Assembly: GCA_023391815.1 (NCBI GenBank)
Contig: JAEWAF010000078.1
Span: forward strand, 1-37,083
Source of the DNA: Pseudomonadota bacterium
Lineage (GTDB): Bacteria > Pseudomonadota > Gammaproteobacteria > Steroidobacterales > Steroidobacteraceae
Direction of reading: 5' to 3'
DNA length: 37,083 nucleotides
Shown here: positions 30,100 through 37,083 of the stretch, in pieces
Layout: each line of letters begins with the position of its first letter
Position numbering within the stretch: the stretch's first letter is position 1
Notes under the pieces: model-generated
The model's input: the letters and a program-made list of their open reading frames with translations, nothing else
Databases searched by the model: none
What the model was told of the DNA's origin: nothing
Translations under genes and position numbers: made by a program

Positions 30100-33030
30100 A
30101 TGCAGATCTTGCTCGCGTGCGTATTGATGGTCGCGTCCGGGTTTGCGGGGCTTGCTTATCAAGTCGTCTGGACTCAGCAGAGCACGTCGTGGCTCGGTCA
30201 TGAGTCGGCCGCCGTGCTTGCGGTCGTTGCGGCGTTCTTCGGTGGATTGGCGCTCGGCGCGCTGACACTTGGCTCGCGGATTGATCGGAGTGCGCGGCCT
30301 GCTCGTTGGTACGCGGCGTGTGAAGTTGTCATCGGAGTGTGGAGCTTGTCGCTCGCCGCGCTGCTCGAGCCGGCGTCGAGTGCATTGCTACGGTGGATCG
30401 GGCCGCAGCCGTCGGCGGCGTGGCATTGGTTCGTCGCGTTCTCCGGCACGGCACTGCTACTTCTCCCGGCAACAGTCGCCATGGGAGCGACGCTGCCCGC
30501 GATGGAGCGGGTGTTCGCGACATCCTCCTCGAAAAACATTTCGATCAGTGCGCTATATGCGGCCAACACCGCCGGCGCCGTCATCGGCGTCATCGCCGCC
30601 GCGTTCTGGCTCGTACCGCAGTTCGGCCTCGCTCACTCGGCCCTCGCCTGCGCGGTTCTCAATTTCTCCTGCGCGGCGGTGGCGCTGAGTCTGCGCACAA
30701 ATCGGGCGAGCGCAGAACAGACAGGCAACGCTCATCCGCCGACAGCAACAGCAACCGCTTCGTCCAGCTTCGGCGTCCGGACCGTACCTTCACACGGCAC
30801 TGATCTAACTGCCGCAGAGGTCGCGGCCGATGCAAGGGCCGATACGAGCCATCACGTAGCGTCAGCCGGAGATGCAAGCCCTCCCGCATCGGCGGTCGCG
30901 GCCGATACAAACCATCGGGCGCCGGCTGTCGAAACCTCGCGCCGGCCGACGCACGCGTTCGTCCTACTCGGCGCGACGGGCTTGCTTGGGATCGGCTACG
31001 AGGTGCTCGTCGTTCGCGCGCTCAGCCAGGTCGCGGAGAACACGGTCTATACGTTTGCACTGCTACTCGCCGTTTATTTGATCGGGACCGCGATCGGGGC
31101 GGCCATCTATGGCCGCTGGCTGGCGAGCAAGGTCCCCGCAAGTGACGATGCAGCTGGAACCCGCAGCAATACCAAGCCATCCATGGTCGATCCGACCGCG
31201 CTGAACGACGGCTCGGTGCGCGCGCCTGAACGTCACGGTACACACCGAAATCTTTCGAGCTTCCCAGCGGTGCGCAAGCTTGCCCCGAGCGATAAAGCGC
31301 CCGCCAACGGCTTGCTGACCCGCCTGATTCAAACCCTCGCAGCCGCCTGCCTTCTCGGCACGCTGCTCCTCGCAGACGCGGATGAAATCAAGAACGCCCT
31401 GATCGTTGCATTTGGCCCGAGCGTCACATCCGCACTGGCAGGCGAAGTCGCGATGGCCATCATCGCCTTCCTATTACCGACGATCGTGATGGGCGCGCTC
31501 TTCAGCCACCTCAGCACCAGCGCTCGCGACAGCGGTATCAGCTTCGGTCACGCGATCGGCATTAATACGTTGGGCGCAGCGATCGCGCCGCTGTTGTTCG
31601 GTGTCCTACTCCTCCCGCTGCTCGGATTGAAGACAGCATTGTTCCTGATCTCCGCCGGCTACCTATTACTAGTCGCCCGACACGCCTGGACGCGCCCCAT
31701 GCAATGGACCCTGATCGCCGCCACCGCAGCCGGCGTCATCTGGGGGCCATCGTTACACAACACGCACCTCCCCGAAGGCGGCCGGCTGATCAGCTATTTC
31801 GAAGGCGTGATGGCCAGCGTCAGCGTAGTCGAAGACCAGCACGGCGTTGCGACTCTGCACATCAACAACCGACAACAGGAAGGCAGCAGCGCCACCCTGC
31901 TCGCCGACGCACGCCAGGCACTTCTGCCGGTCCTGCTCCACCCCAACCCGAAACACGCATTGTTTCTGGGCCTGGGCACGGGCCTGACCGCGTCGTCGGC
32001 AACGTTACAATCTTCCCTACAAGTCGACGTTGTCGAACTGGTGCCGGAAGTCATCGACGCCGCGGCTCACTTCGAAAACTCATATTCGAGCGATGCCGAC
32101 CGTTCCCGCATGCACATAATGAGCGCCGACGCGCGACGTTTCATCCGAACCAGCGGACAACGATACGACGTGATCGTCGCCGACAACTTTCACCCCGCGC
32201 GCAGCGGCTCAGCATCCCTATACACCGTCGAGCACTTCGAAGCGGTCCGCCAACGATTGGCGAAGGGCGGCGTGTTCTGCCAATGGCTGCCACTGCATCA
32301 GCTCGATCTCGACACCCTGCGCAGCATCGTCCGATCGTTCATGACTGTTTACCCGCACGGCGCGGCGGTACTCGCAACGCTCAGCCTGGACACACCGACG
32401 CTCGGATTGATCGCTCACCGCGATGGCGAACTCTTCAGCCGTGAGCAAGTGCGCGCCCAGTTATCGACCGGACGCGCCTACAACGTCGAAGGATTCGGGA
32501 TGCCCGATGACCTCGCCCTGCTCGGCAACTTCATCGCCGGACCACGTTCTTTAGAAACATTCGCAGGCTCGGCACCGCTGAACACCGACGACCGTCCCAT
32601 CGTTGCGTATCGCGCACCGACCATCACCTATTCGCCCACCTCGACGCCCCGCGAACGGCTGCTGGAATTACTGAGGGACGTGACCGTCAGCCCAAGAGAG
32701 CTCCTGAGCGGCCAGCGAGATTCTGATTGGGACACTCGACTCGCAGCGTATTGGGCCGCGCGCAATCGATTCATCGCAGCCGGCCGCGACGTGCGACCGA
32801 CCTCGGACGTTCGCGACATGCTCGCGCAAGTCCGCGGGCCGCTGCTCGACGTTCTGCACCTCAGTCCGGATTTTCGCCCTGCCTACGATCCGCTGGTCCG
32901 CATGGCCGCCGCTTTGGCCAGCAGGGACGTCGCCGCCGCTCGCTCCTTGCTGAGCGAATTGCAGCAGCTCCAACCCGATCGGCCGGAAGCCGCACGGCTG
33001 CTGAGCGAGATCGAAGCGCAGGCACGGTAA
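30100..33030 (+). CDS. Giant membrane protein fused to a spermidine-synthase-like domain
   Basis: 976 residues from ATG 30100; the frame before it is the oxygenase gene in another register. The N-terminal 600 residues hold many membrane helices in two groups, broken by hydrophilic inserts (about 203-285 and 345-405). The C-terminal part is a methyltransferase-fold domain: FLGLGTGLTASSATLQ (near 621), VDVVELVPEVIDAA, DVIVADNFHPARSG, then a helical tail to the stop. In true spermidine synthases the catalytic loop is D-x-x-D; here it is Asp695-Asn-Phe-His698, so the second Asp is replaced by His. Aminopropyl transfer is therefore doubtful and another group-transfer reaction at the membrane is possible. 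The first insert contains a degenerate internal duplication (30820-30906). Confidence 0.88.
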   Translation: MQILLACVLMVASGFAGLAYQVVWTQQSTSWLGHESAAVLAVVAAFFGGLALGALTLGSRIDRSARPARWYAACEVVIGVWSLSLAALLEPASSALLRWIGPQPSAAWHWFVAFSGTALLLLPATVAMGATLPAMERVFATSSSKNISISALYAANTAGAVIGVIAAAFWLVPQFGLAHSALACAVLNFSCAAVALSLRTNRASAEQTGNAHPPTATATASSSFGVRTVPSHGTDLTAAEVAADARADTSHHVASAGDASPPASAVAADTNHRAPAVETSRRPTHAFVLLGATGLLGIGYEVLVVRALSQVAENTVYTFALLLAVYLIGTAIGAAIYGRWLASKVPASDDAAGTRSNTKPSMVDPTALNDGSVRAPERHGTHRNLSSFPAVRKLAPSDKAPANGLLTRLIQTLAAACLLGTLLLADADEIKNALIVAFGPSVTSALAGEVAMAIIAFLLPTIVMGALFSHLSTSARDSGISFGHAIGINTLGAAIAPLLFGVLLLPLLGLKTALFLISAGYLLLVARHAWTRPMQWTLIAATAAGVIWGPSLHNTHLPEGGRLISYFEGVMASVSVVEDQHGVATLHINNRQQEGSSATLLADARQALLPVLLHPNPKHALFLGLGTGLTASSATLQSSLQVDVVELVPEVIDAAAHFENSYSSDADRSRMHIMSADARRFIRTSGQRYDVIVADNFHPARSGSASLYTVEHFEAVRQRLAKGGVFCQWLPLHQLDLDTLRSIVRSFMTVYPHGAAVLATLSLDTPTLGLIAHRDGELFSREQVRAQLSTGRAYNVEGFGMPDDLALLGNFIAGPRSLETFAGSAPLNTDDRPIVAYRAPTITYSPTSTPRERLLELLRDVTVSPRELLSGQRDSDWDTRLAAYWAARNRFIAAGRDVRPTSDVRDMLAQVRGPLLDVLHLSPDFRPAYDPLVRMAAALASRDVAAARSLLSELQQLQPDRPEAARLLSEIEAQAR
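30820..30925 (+). repeat. Degenerate internal duplication in the fusion gene
   Basis: GTCGCGGCCGAT occurs at 30820-30831 and 30895-30906. The flanks GCCGATACGAGCCATCACG and GCCGATACAAACCATCGGG are also similar. The encoded stretch is a His/Ala/Thr-rich soluble insert. Confidence 0.55.
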
Positions 33031-33101
33031 GCGACATTTCTAAACTTTCGAGGTTCAACGACGACGCTGAACGGTTCGAAGCCGCTGAAACTCGCCTCCC
33101 C

Positions 33102-33107
33102 TATAAT
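33102..33107 (+). promoter_or_regulatory. Consensus TATAAT box ahead of the DUF4166 gene
   Basis: A perfect TATAAT lies 43 bp before ATG 33151. No convincing -35 is found at 16-18 bp. It would serve the three-gene unit starting with DUF4166. Confidence 0.4.
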
Positions 33108-33150
33108 CCGCTGACGCCGCCACCCAACGGCGAATCGCGAAGAATTCGCA

Positions 33151-33681
33151 ATGTCAGCACCGTCCTTGTACTCGAGACTGCTCGGCCCGGCCTTCGACCG
33201 CTTGCCACCCGCTCTCAAGCGCATTCACGACGCTCGCCGCTCCAAGCGGTACGTCGGCCGATGTGACATTCGCGGCGGCGGCCTGATCGCCAGAACGATC
33301 GCCCGTCTCGCCGGCCTGCCCATCGCCCAAACGGATGCGCCTATCGAAGTCACCATTGACGCCACCGAAAAAGGCGAAACCTGGTTGCGAAAGTTCGGCA
33401 CTCAGCGCATGCAATCGCGACTGACTTGCCGGCAGCAGCGAATAGTAGAGCGACTCGGTCCACTCGTGATTGCATTCGATCTGTCCACGCACGAGGAACG
33501 AATCGTTTGGTCCTTGTACAGTGCGCGTCTGGCGTTGTTACCTTTGCCGCTGACCTGGCTGCTGAAGTGCGCGGCGACGGAAGCCCTTCACGACGGCCGC
33601 TACGGGTTCGATGTCAGCGCGCATGTGCGCGGCATCGGTCTTATCGTTCATTACAAGGGCTGGCTGGTCGAGCATGAGTGA
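33151..33681 (+). CDS. DUF4166 protein
   Basis: 176 residues. The start MSAPSLYSRLLGPAFDRLPPALKRIHDARR and the following YVGRCDIRGG...LIARTIARLAGLP pattern are typical of DUF4166 (written here as two fragments: LYSRLLGPAFDRLPPAL and YVGRCDIRGG). Later motifs GETWLRKFGTQRMQSRL and VHYKGWLV also fit. The domain often occurs next to or fused with saccharopine-dehydrogenase-like or SDR proteins, as here. No catalytic residues are known to me. Cytoplasmic; no signal. Its last 8 bases overlap the DCC1-like gene. Confidence 0.87.
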   Translation: MSAPSLYSRLLGPAFDRLPPALKRIHDARRSKRYVGRCDIRGGGLIARTIARLAGLPIAQTDAPIEVTIDATEKGETWLRKFGTQRMQSRLTCRQQRIVERLGPLVIAFDLSTHEERIVWSLYSARLALLPLPLTWLLKCAATEALHDGRYGFDVSAHVRGIGLIVHYKGWLVEHE

Positions 33682-34075
33682 CCGAGTCCTGGTGTTCGAC
33701 GGCGTGTGCGTGTTGTGCAGCCACTGGGTGAGCTTCGTGCTCAAACACGATCGACATTGCTTGTATAAATTCGCGGCCATGCAGACGGCGACCGGTCGGG
33801 CCTTGTTGACGAGCCACGGCCTGGATCCGAACGACCCCAAGTCGTTCCTGTTACTGGACCATGGGCGAGGCTATATGGACACGGACGCTCTGATTCGAGT
33901 GCTCAGATCCTTCGGTGGGCGCTGGCGAATCGTTTCGACACTGATCCAGCTGATGCCTCGTTGCATACGCGACGCTTTTTACCGAGCAATCGCGCGCAAT
34001 CGCTACAAGATCTTTGGCAGACATGACGTCTGCATGATCCCGAGTGCTGACATCGCGGATCGATTCCTGAGCTGA
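33674..34075 (+). CDS. DCC1-like thiol-disulfide oxidoreductase family protein (DUF393)
   Basis: 133 residues from ATG 33674, which overlaps the DUF4166 stop by 8 bases. The DUF393 signature opens the protein: VLVFDGVCVLCSHWV with a CxxC motif (Cys12 and Cys15), followed by YKFAAMQTATGRALL, a DTDALIRVLRSFGG block and a C-terminal FYRAIARNRYKIFGR helix. The CxxC and thioredoxin-like layout suggest redox activity. Substrate unknown. The overlaps on both sides (4-bp gap to the next ATG) show a tightly coupled three-gene unit. Confidence 0.9.
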   Translation: MSDRVLVFDGVCVLCSHWVSFVLKHDRHCLYKFAAMQTATGRALLTSHGLDPNDPKSFLLLDHGRGYMDTDALIRVLRSFGGRWRIVSTLIQLMPRCIRDAFYRAIARNRYKIFGRHDVCMIPSADIADRFLS

Positions 34076-34079
34076 TTCC

Positions 34080-35177
34080 ATGAAGTCGGTCGTCATACTC
34101 GGTGGCTATGGGAACTTCGGTCATCGCATCGCCGGCGCGCTGGCGCGCGAGCCTGGCACCCGCGTGTTTGTTGCTGGTCGCGATCTGCAGCAGGCAACGG
34201 CGGTTGCGCGAGAGATTGGGCGCTCGGCGGAGCCGCTTCGTCTCGACGCTCATGCGGGAGATTTCAGCATCCAGCTCCGCAAAGTGAACGCGGCGGTTGT
34301 CGTTCACACCGCGGGGCCGTTCCAAGGGCAAGACTATTCAGTGCCCCGCGCCTGTATCGCCTCCAACGCGCACTACATCGATCTCGCTGATGGGCGTGGC
34401 TTCGTATGCGGCATCAAAGCGCTCGATGAAGAAGCGAAATCGAACGGCGCGCTCGTCGTCAGTGGTGCGAGCTCCGTCCCCGCACTTTCATCCGCGGTCG
34501 TCGACGCACTCGGCGCGCAGTTCTCATCGATCGAAAGCATCGATCATGGCATCACCTCCGGCGCGCGACCGCCAGGCCGAGCGACGATGGACGGCGTACT
34601 CGCATACGCAGGCAAGCCCCTCAAACAATGGCGCGAGGGCAAATGGCGAGAAGTGCGCGGCTGGCAGGATGTGACGCGTCGTTTATATCCCACGCCAATC
34701 GGCGGCCGCTGGATCGCGAACTGCGACGTCCCCGACCTCGAATTGTTTCCTGAGCGCTATCGACCGGTACACACCGTGCGCTTCCGTGCCGGCGTCGGCC
34801 CGACCTCGAGCATGATGGGGTTGTGGCTCGCTTCGTGGCTGGTTCGAATCGGATTGATTACCTCGCTGCGGAGTTGGGTGCCGGCGCTCCATCGCACCGC
34901 CAGCGCCTTGGCGCGCTTCGGCTCGAAGCGCAGCGCCATGCATGTCACGGTTCGCGGCATCGATTTGAATGGCGAGCCGGCGGTACGCAACTGGTTTCTG
35001 TTGGCCGACCAGGATCACGGTCCGTTCATTCCCTGTTTCCCCGCCATCGCATTGGCTCGCAAGCTGGTCCGCGACGAAATCACCGCGCGCGGCGCCATGC
35101 CATGCATGGGCTTGCTTACGGTGGACGACATCATCTCCGTCGGCGACGGGCTCGATCTGCGTGTGGTCGTCGGCTGA
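34080..35177 (+). CDS. Saccharopine-dehydrogenase-like NAD(P)-binding protein
   Basis: 365 residues. The Rossmann dinucleotide loop is VVILGGYGNFGHRIAGAL (GxGxxG-type at the N-terminus), followed by AGRDLQQA, VVHTAGPFQGQDY, YIDLADGRGFV and a SGASSVPALSSAVVDAL segment. These match the saccharopine dehydrogenase NADP-binding family rather than a lysine-pathway enzyme. Some members act in lipid or polyketide metabolism, so the substrate is open. A hydrophobic stretch near 245-260 (SMMGLWLASWLVRIGLI) may contact the membrane. It follows the DCC1-like gene by 4 bp. Confidence 0.88.
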   Translation: MKSVVILGGYGNFGHRIAGALAREPGTRVFVAGRDLQQATAVAREIGRSAEPLRLDAHAGDFSIQLRKVNAAVVVHTAGPFQGQDYSVPRACIASNAHYIDLADGRGFVCGIKALDEEAKSNGALVVSGASSVPALSSAVVDALGAQFSSIESIDHGITSGARPPGRATMDGVLAYAGKPLKQWREGKWREVRGWQDVTRRLYPTPIGGRWIANCDVPDLELFPERYRPVHTVRFRAGVGPTSSMMGLWLASWLVRIGLITSLRSWVPALHRTASALARFGSKRSAMHVTVRGIDLNGEPAVRNWFLLADQDHGPFIPCFPAIALARKLVRDEITARGAMPCMGLLTVDDIISVGDGLDLRVVVG

Positions 35178-35301
35178 CGCATCGTTCGACGAATGGGCTC
35201 ATTCTCACAAGTGCCGCCCTGATCCTGGTCGTGCACTTCCTTCGGATTCTCTCTGCGCGTGCGACGGACGATAACAGCACGCCCACGCTCAGGAGCCGCT
35301 C

Positions 35302-36138
35302 ATGACCAAGACATCCAGCACCGTCACGACCAAGGACGGCACGACGATTTACTACAAGGACTGGGGCAAAGGGCAGCCGGTCGTGTTCAGTCACGGCTGG
35401 CCGCTGTGCTCCGATAGTTGGGAAGCGCAGATGCTGCACGTTGCGAACAATGGCTTTCGAGCTGTCGCGCACGATCGTCGCGGCCACGGCCGTTCGAGCC
35501 AGCCGTGGGAAGGCAATGAGATGAACACCTACGCCGACGATCTCGCCACTGTGATCGAAGCGCTGGATCTGAAGGACATCGTGCTGATCGGTTTCTCCAC
35601 CGGCGGCGGCGAAGTCGCTCGATACATCGGGCGTCATGGCACCCAGCGCGTGGCGAAAGCTGCGCTGATCTCGTCGGTACCGCCACTGATGTTGAAGACG
35701 GCCGCGAACCCGGGCGGTCTACCCATCGAAGTGTTCGATGGCATTCGCGCCGGGTCGATCGCCGATCGCTCGCAGCTTTATTTAGACTTCGCCAACGGCC
35801 CGTTCTTCGGCGCCAACCGTCCGGGCGCGAAAGTCTCACAAGGCATGAAGGACTCGTTCTGGCTGCAAGGCATGATGGCCGGGCACAAGAACGCCTACGA
35901 CTGTATCAAAGCGTTCTCCGAAACCGACTTCACCGAGGACCTGAAGAAGTTCAACGTGCCGACGTTGATCGTGCACGGTGACGACGATCAAGTCGTTCCC
36001 ATCGGCGCGGCCGGGCAGGCTTCGGCGAAGCTGATCAAGAACAGCACGCTCAAGGTGTACAAGGGCGCACCCCACGGCATCACGGACACGCACAAGGAAC
36101 AGCTCAACAAAGATTTGCTGGAGTTTCTCAGGAGCTGA
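35302..36138 (+). CDS. Alpha/beta hydrolase of the non-haem chloroperoxidase/esterase type
   Basis: 278 residues, ATG preceded by CAGGAG. Catalytic triad: Ser99 in GFSTGGG, Asp in HGDDDQVVP (227-229) and His258 in PHGIT. HDRRGHGRS, HGWPLCSDSW and the CIKAFSETDFTEDLKKF block are typical of the perhydrolase/chloroperoxidase group, which hydrolyses esters and makes peracids. Length is normal. Followed at once by a clear intrinsic terminator, so it is probably monocistronic. Confidence 0.93.
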   Translation: MTKTSSTVTTKDGTTIYYKDWGKGQPVVFSHGWPLCSDSWEAQMLHVANNGFRAVAHDRRGHGRSSQPWEGNEMNTYADDLATVIEALDLKDIVLIGFSTGGGEVARYIGRHGTQRVAKAALISSVPPLMLKTAANPGGLPIEVFDGIRAGSIADRSQLYLDFANGPFFGANRPGAKVSQGMKDSFWLQGMMAGHKNAYDCIKAFSETDFTEDLKKFNVPTLIVHGDDDQVVPIGAAGQASAKLIKNSTLKVYKGAPHGITDTHKEQLNKDLLEFLRS

Positions 36139-36143
36139 GGTGC

Positions 36144-36167
36144 CCGCTGGAACAGCGGCGGTTTTTT
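36144..36167 (+). terminator. Intrinsic terminator after the hydrolase
   Basis: CCGCTG (36144-36149), loop GAA, CAGCGG (36153-36158), CGG, then six T (36162-36167). It begins 5 bp after the hydrolase stop. Confidence 0.85.
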
Positions 36168-36211
36168 CGGCAGGATGTTTCCGTCGGAAGAAACACTGCG
36201 AGGCCGCCGCC

Positions 36212-36613
36212 ATGTTCAGTCACATCCACGTTGGAACTCGTAACCTGCCGCGCGCCGAGGCGTTCTACGACGCCGTTCTTCTTCCCATCGGCCTGAAACG
36301 TCGGCAAGTCATTCCCGACGGCGGACCGGACTGTGCCTGCTGGGTGTCACCTGACAGTGCCCTGCCCCGCTTCTACGTCACGCTGCCTTTCAACGGCAAA
36401 GAAGCCACGGTCGGTAACGGCTCGATGGTCGCATTCTTAGCGCCGAGCCCGGCGGCAGTCGATCATGCCTATCGCGGCGGCCTCGCCGCCGCCGGCTCCG
36501 ACGAAGGCCCGCCCGGCGAACGCCTTCACTATGGCAAAGGTTATTACGGCGCCTATCTCCGCGACCCCGATGGAAACAAAGTTCACATCGTTCATCGTGG
36601 AGATATGCCGTGA
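36212..36613 (+). CDS. VOC-family (glyoxalase-like) protein
   Basis: 133 residues from ATG 36212; the frame to 36140 runs through the terminator. Start MFSHIHVGTRNLPRAEAFYD is the first beta-alpha-beta unit with a metal-type His; GAYLRDPDGNKVHIVHRG is the closing unit. The middle segment has RFYVTLPFNGKEATVGNGSM. Members bind a divalent metal and perform isomerisation, dioxygenase or resistance reactions. This small single-domain version usually works as a dimer. Substrate unknown. Confidence 0.9.
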   Translation: MFSHIHVGTRNLPRAEAFYDAVLLPIGLKRRQVIPDGGPDCACWVSPDSALPRFYVTLPFNGKEATVGNGSMVAFLAPSPAAVDHAYRGGLAAAGSDEGPPGERLHYGKGYYGAYLRDPDGNKVHIVHRGDMP

Positions 36614-36658
36614 AGAGTCTGACCCTTTGCCCCGTGAAACGCTGGAATCGCGGCTCGC

Positions 36659-36664
36659 TATAAT
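36659..36664 (+). promoter_or_regulatory. TATAAT box predicting a leaderless mRNA
   Basis: A perfect TATAAT is followed by only seven bases before ATG 36672, so transcription should start at or next to the A of the start codon. No ribosome site fits in between. No good -35 is visible. Confidence 0.45.
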
Positions 36665-36671
36665 CGCACGC

Positions 36672-37028
36672 ATGGAAGACATCATAACGCTCTACCGCCC
36701 CGTCGGTCCGAAGGAACTGCAACTGCTCGAGGAATGCGGCTTTCGTCGCTGGCCGCCGCGGCTGCCGGAGCAGCCTATTTTCTATCCTGTCACTAACGAG
36801 AGATACGCGATCGAGATCGCAAGCCGCTGGAACGTGAAGGATGACGCGGTCGGTTACGTCACCAGGTTTCAGGTGCGACGTTCGTTCATGGACCGCTATG
36901 AAATCCAGACGGTCGGCGGCTCGTATCACACGGAGTGGTGGGTGCCCGCCGGAGAGCTGGAGCAACTGAACGACAATATCGTCGGCCTGATCGAGCTGAT
37001 CGGCGAGTATCGTAAGCCAGTGGAATAA
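36672..37028 (+). CDS. Small protein of the type annotated ADP-ribosylation/crystallin J1
   Basis: 118 residues from ATG 36672; the long upstream frame overlaps the VOC gene and is not coding. The start YRPVGPKELQLLEECGFRR, the PPRLPEQPIFYPV motif, EIASRWNV and the C-terminal TEWWVPAGELEQLNDNIVG are those of a small family commonly labelled ADP-ribosylation/crystallin J1. It is far shorter than true ADP-ribosylglycohydrolases and lacks their Asp-rich metal motifs, so the label should not be taken as a function. Probably cytoplasmic; role unknown. Likely transcribed alone without a leader. Confidence 0.85.
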   Translation: MEDIITLYRPVGPKELQLLEECGFRRWPPRLPEQPIFYPVTNERYAIEIASRWNVKDDAVGYVTRFQVRRSFMDRYEIQTVGGSYHTEWWVPAGELEQLNDNIVGLIELIGEYRKPVE

Positions 37029-37083
37029 CGCCGGGCCGACAAAGGCCAGCCTGAACGCGAAGGGGGCCGCCGGAGGGGGGGGG
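37029..37083. other. Non-coding G-rich end of the window
   Basis: 55 bases ending in a run of nine G. It contains no gene. The homopolymer at the very edge may be a contig-end artefact. Confidence 0.5.

Noticed and set aside
36672..37028. ADP-ribosyl toxin of a toxin-antitoxin pair
   Set aside because: No antitoxin-like gene is adjacent and no catalytic transferase motif is visible. The name comes from a doubtful family label.
1..37083. CRISPR arrays, transposases or prophage genes
   Set aside because: No regularly spaced direct repeats, transposase motifs or phage structural genes were seen on either strand.

Overview
The window is GC-rich, densely coded chromosomal DNA from a Gram-negative bacterium. 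Two TonB-dependent receptors, several Sec-secreted and lipoprotein products, a DUF5916 outer-membrane protein, a HupE/UreJ permease and an orphan ExbB point to a proteobacterium. The family mix (TonB receptors with a DDIGKLPDHN-type plug, DUF3604, DUF4166 and TIGR03435-like sequences) fits a Gammaproteobacterium of the Xanthomonadales/Nevskiales/Steroidobacter type. That placement is inference. I see no phage, insertion sequence, CRISPR array or rRNA. One tRNA-Arg is present.

Layout. 1-7.5 kb: the 3' part of a SWIM/SNF2 helicase with an overlapping partner gene, a secreted protein, a convergent transmembrane Ser/Thr kinase with a 12-cysteine tail, another secreted protein and tRNA-Arg(TCG). 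7.7-15 kb: TonB receptor overlapping a beta-propeller gene, a DEDDh exonuclease, a DUF5916 protein and an ATP-grasp enzyme. 15-20.8 kb: PAP2 phosphatase, DUF2799 lipoprotein, ureohydrolase, AzoR-SMR pair, SRPBCC protein and an M56-BlaI sensor-repressor pair. 20.9-22.9 kb: orphan ExbB and two exported proteins. 22.9-29.3 kb, minus strand: TonB receptor, HupE/UreJ permease, membrane-anchored prolyl isomerase and a secreted PHP-superfamily DUF3604 protein. 29.4-33 kb: 2OG-Fe(II) oxygenase and a giant membrane-fused spermidine-synthase-like protein. 33.1-37 kb: DUF4166 / DCC1 thiol oxidoreductase / saccharopine-dehydrogenase-like trio, alpha/beta hydrolase, VOC protein and a small crystallin-J1-annotated protein.

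The most system-like region is 22.9-29.3 kb. An outer-membrane receptor, an inner-membrane metal-type permease, a periplasm-facing chaperone and a secreted metal-dependent phosphoesterase-like protein lie on one strand. The 189-bp gap inside the group (26811-26999) can fold into five successive hairpins. The divergent region in front of DUF3604 carries a Pho-box-like direct repeat at the canonical distance from a -10 box facing the 2OG oxygenase gene. Other regulatory signals are a hairpin with a 5-codon upstream ORF that masks the SMR start site, a CRP-like site nested in a larger dyad before the ureohydrolase, a long palindrome between blaI and exbB, and a TATAAT box 7 nt from an ATG that predicts a leaderless mRNA.

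All calls come from reading sequence and recalled family motifs. No alignment or database search was run.
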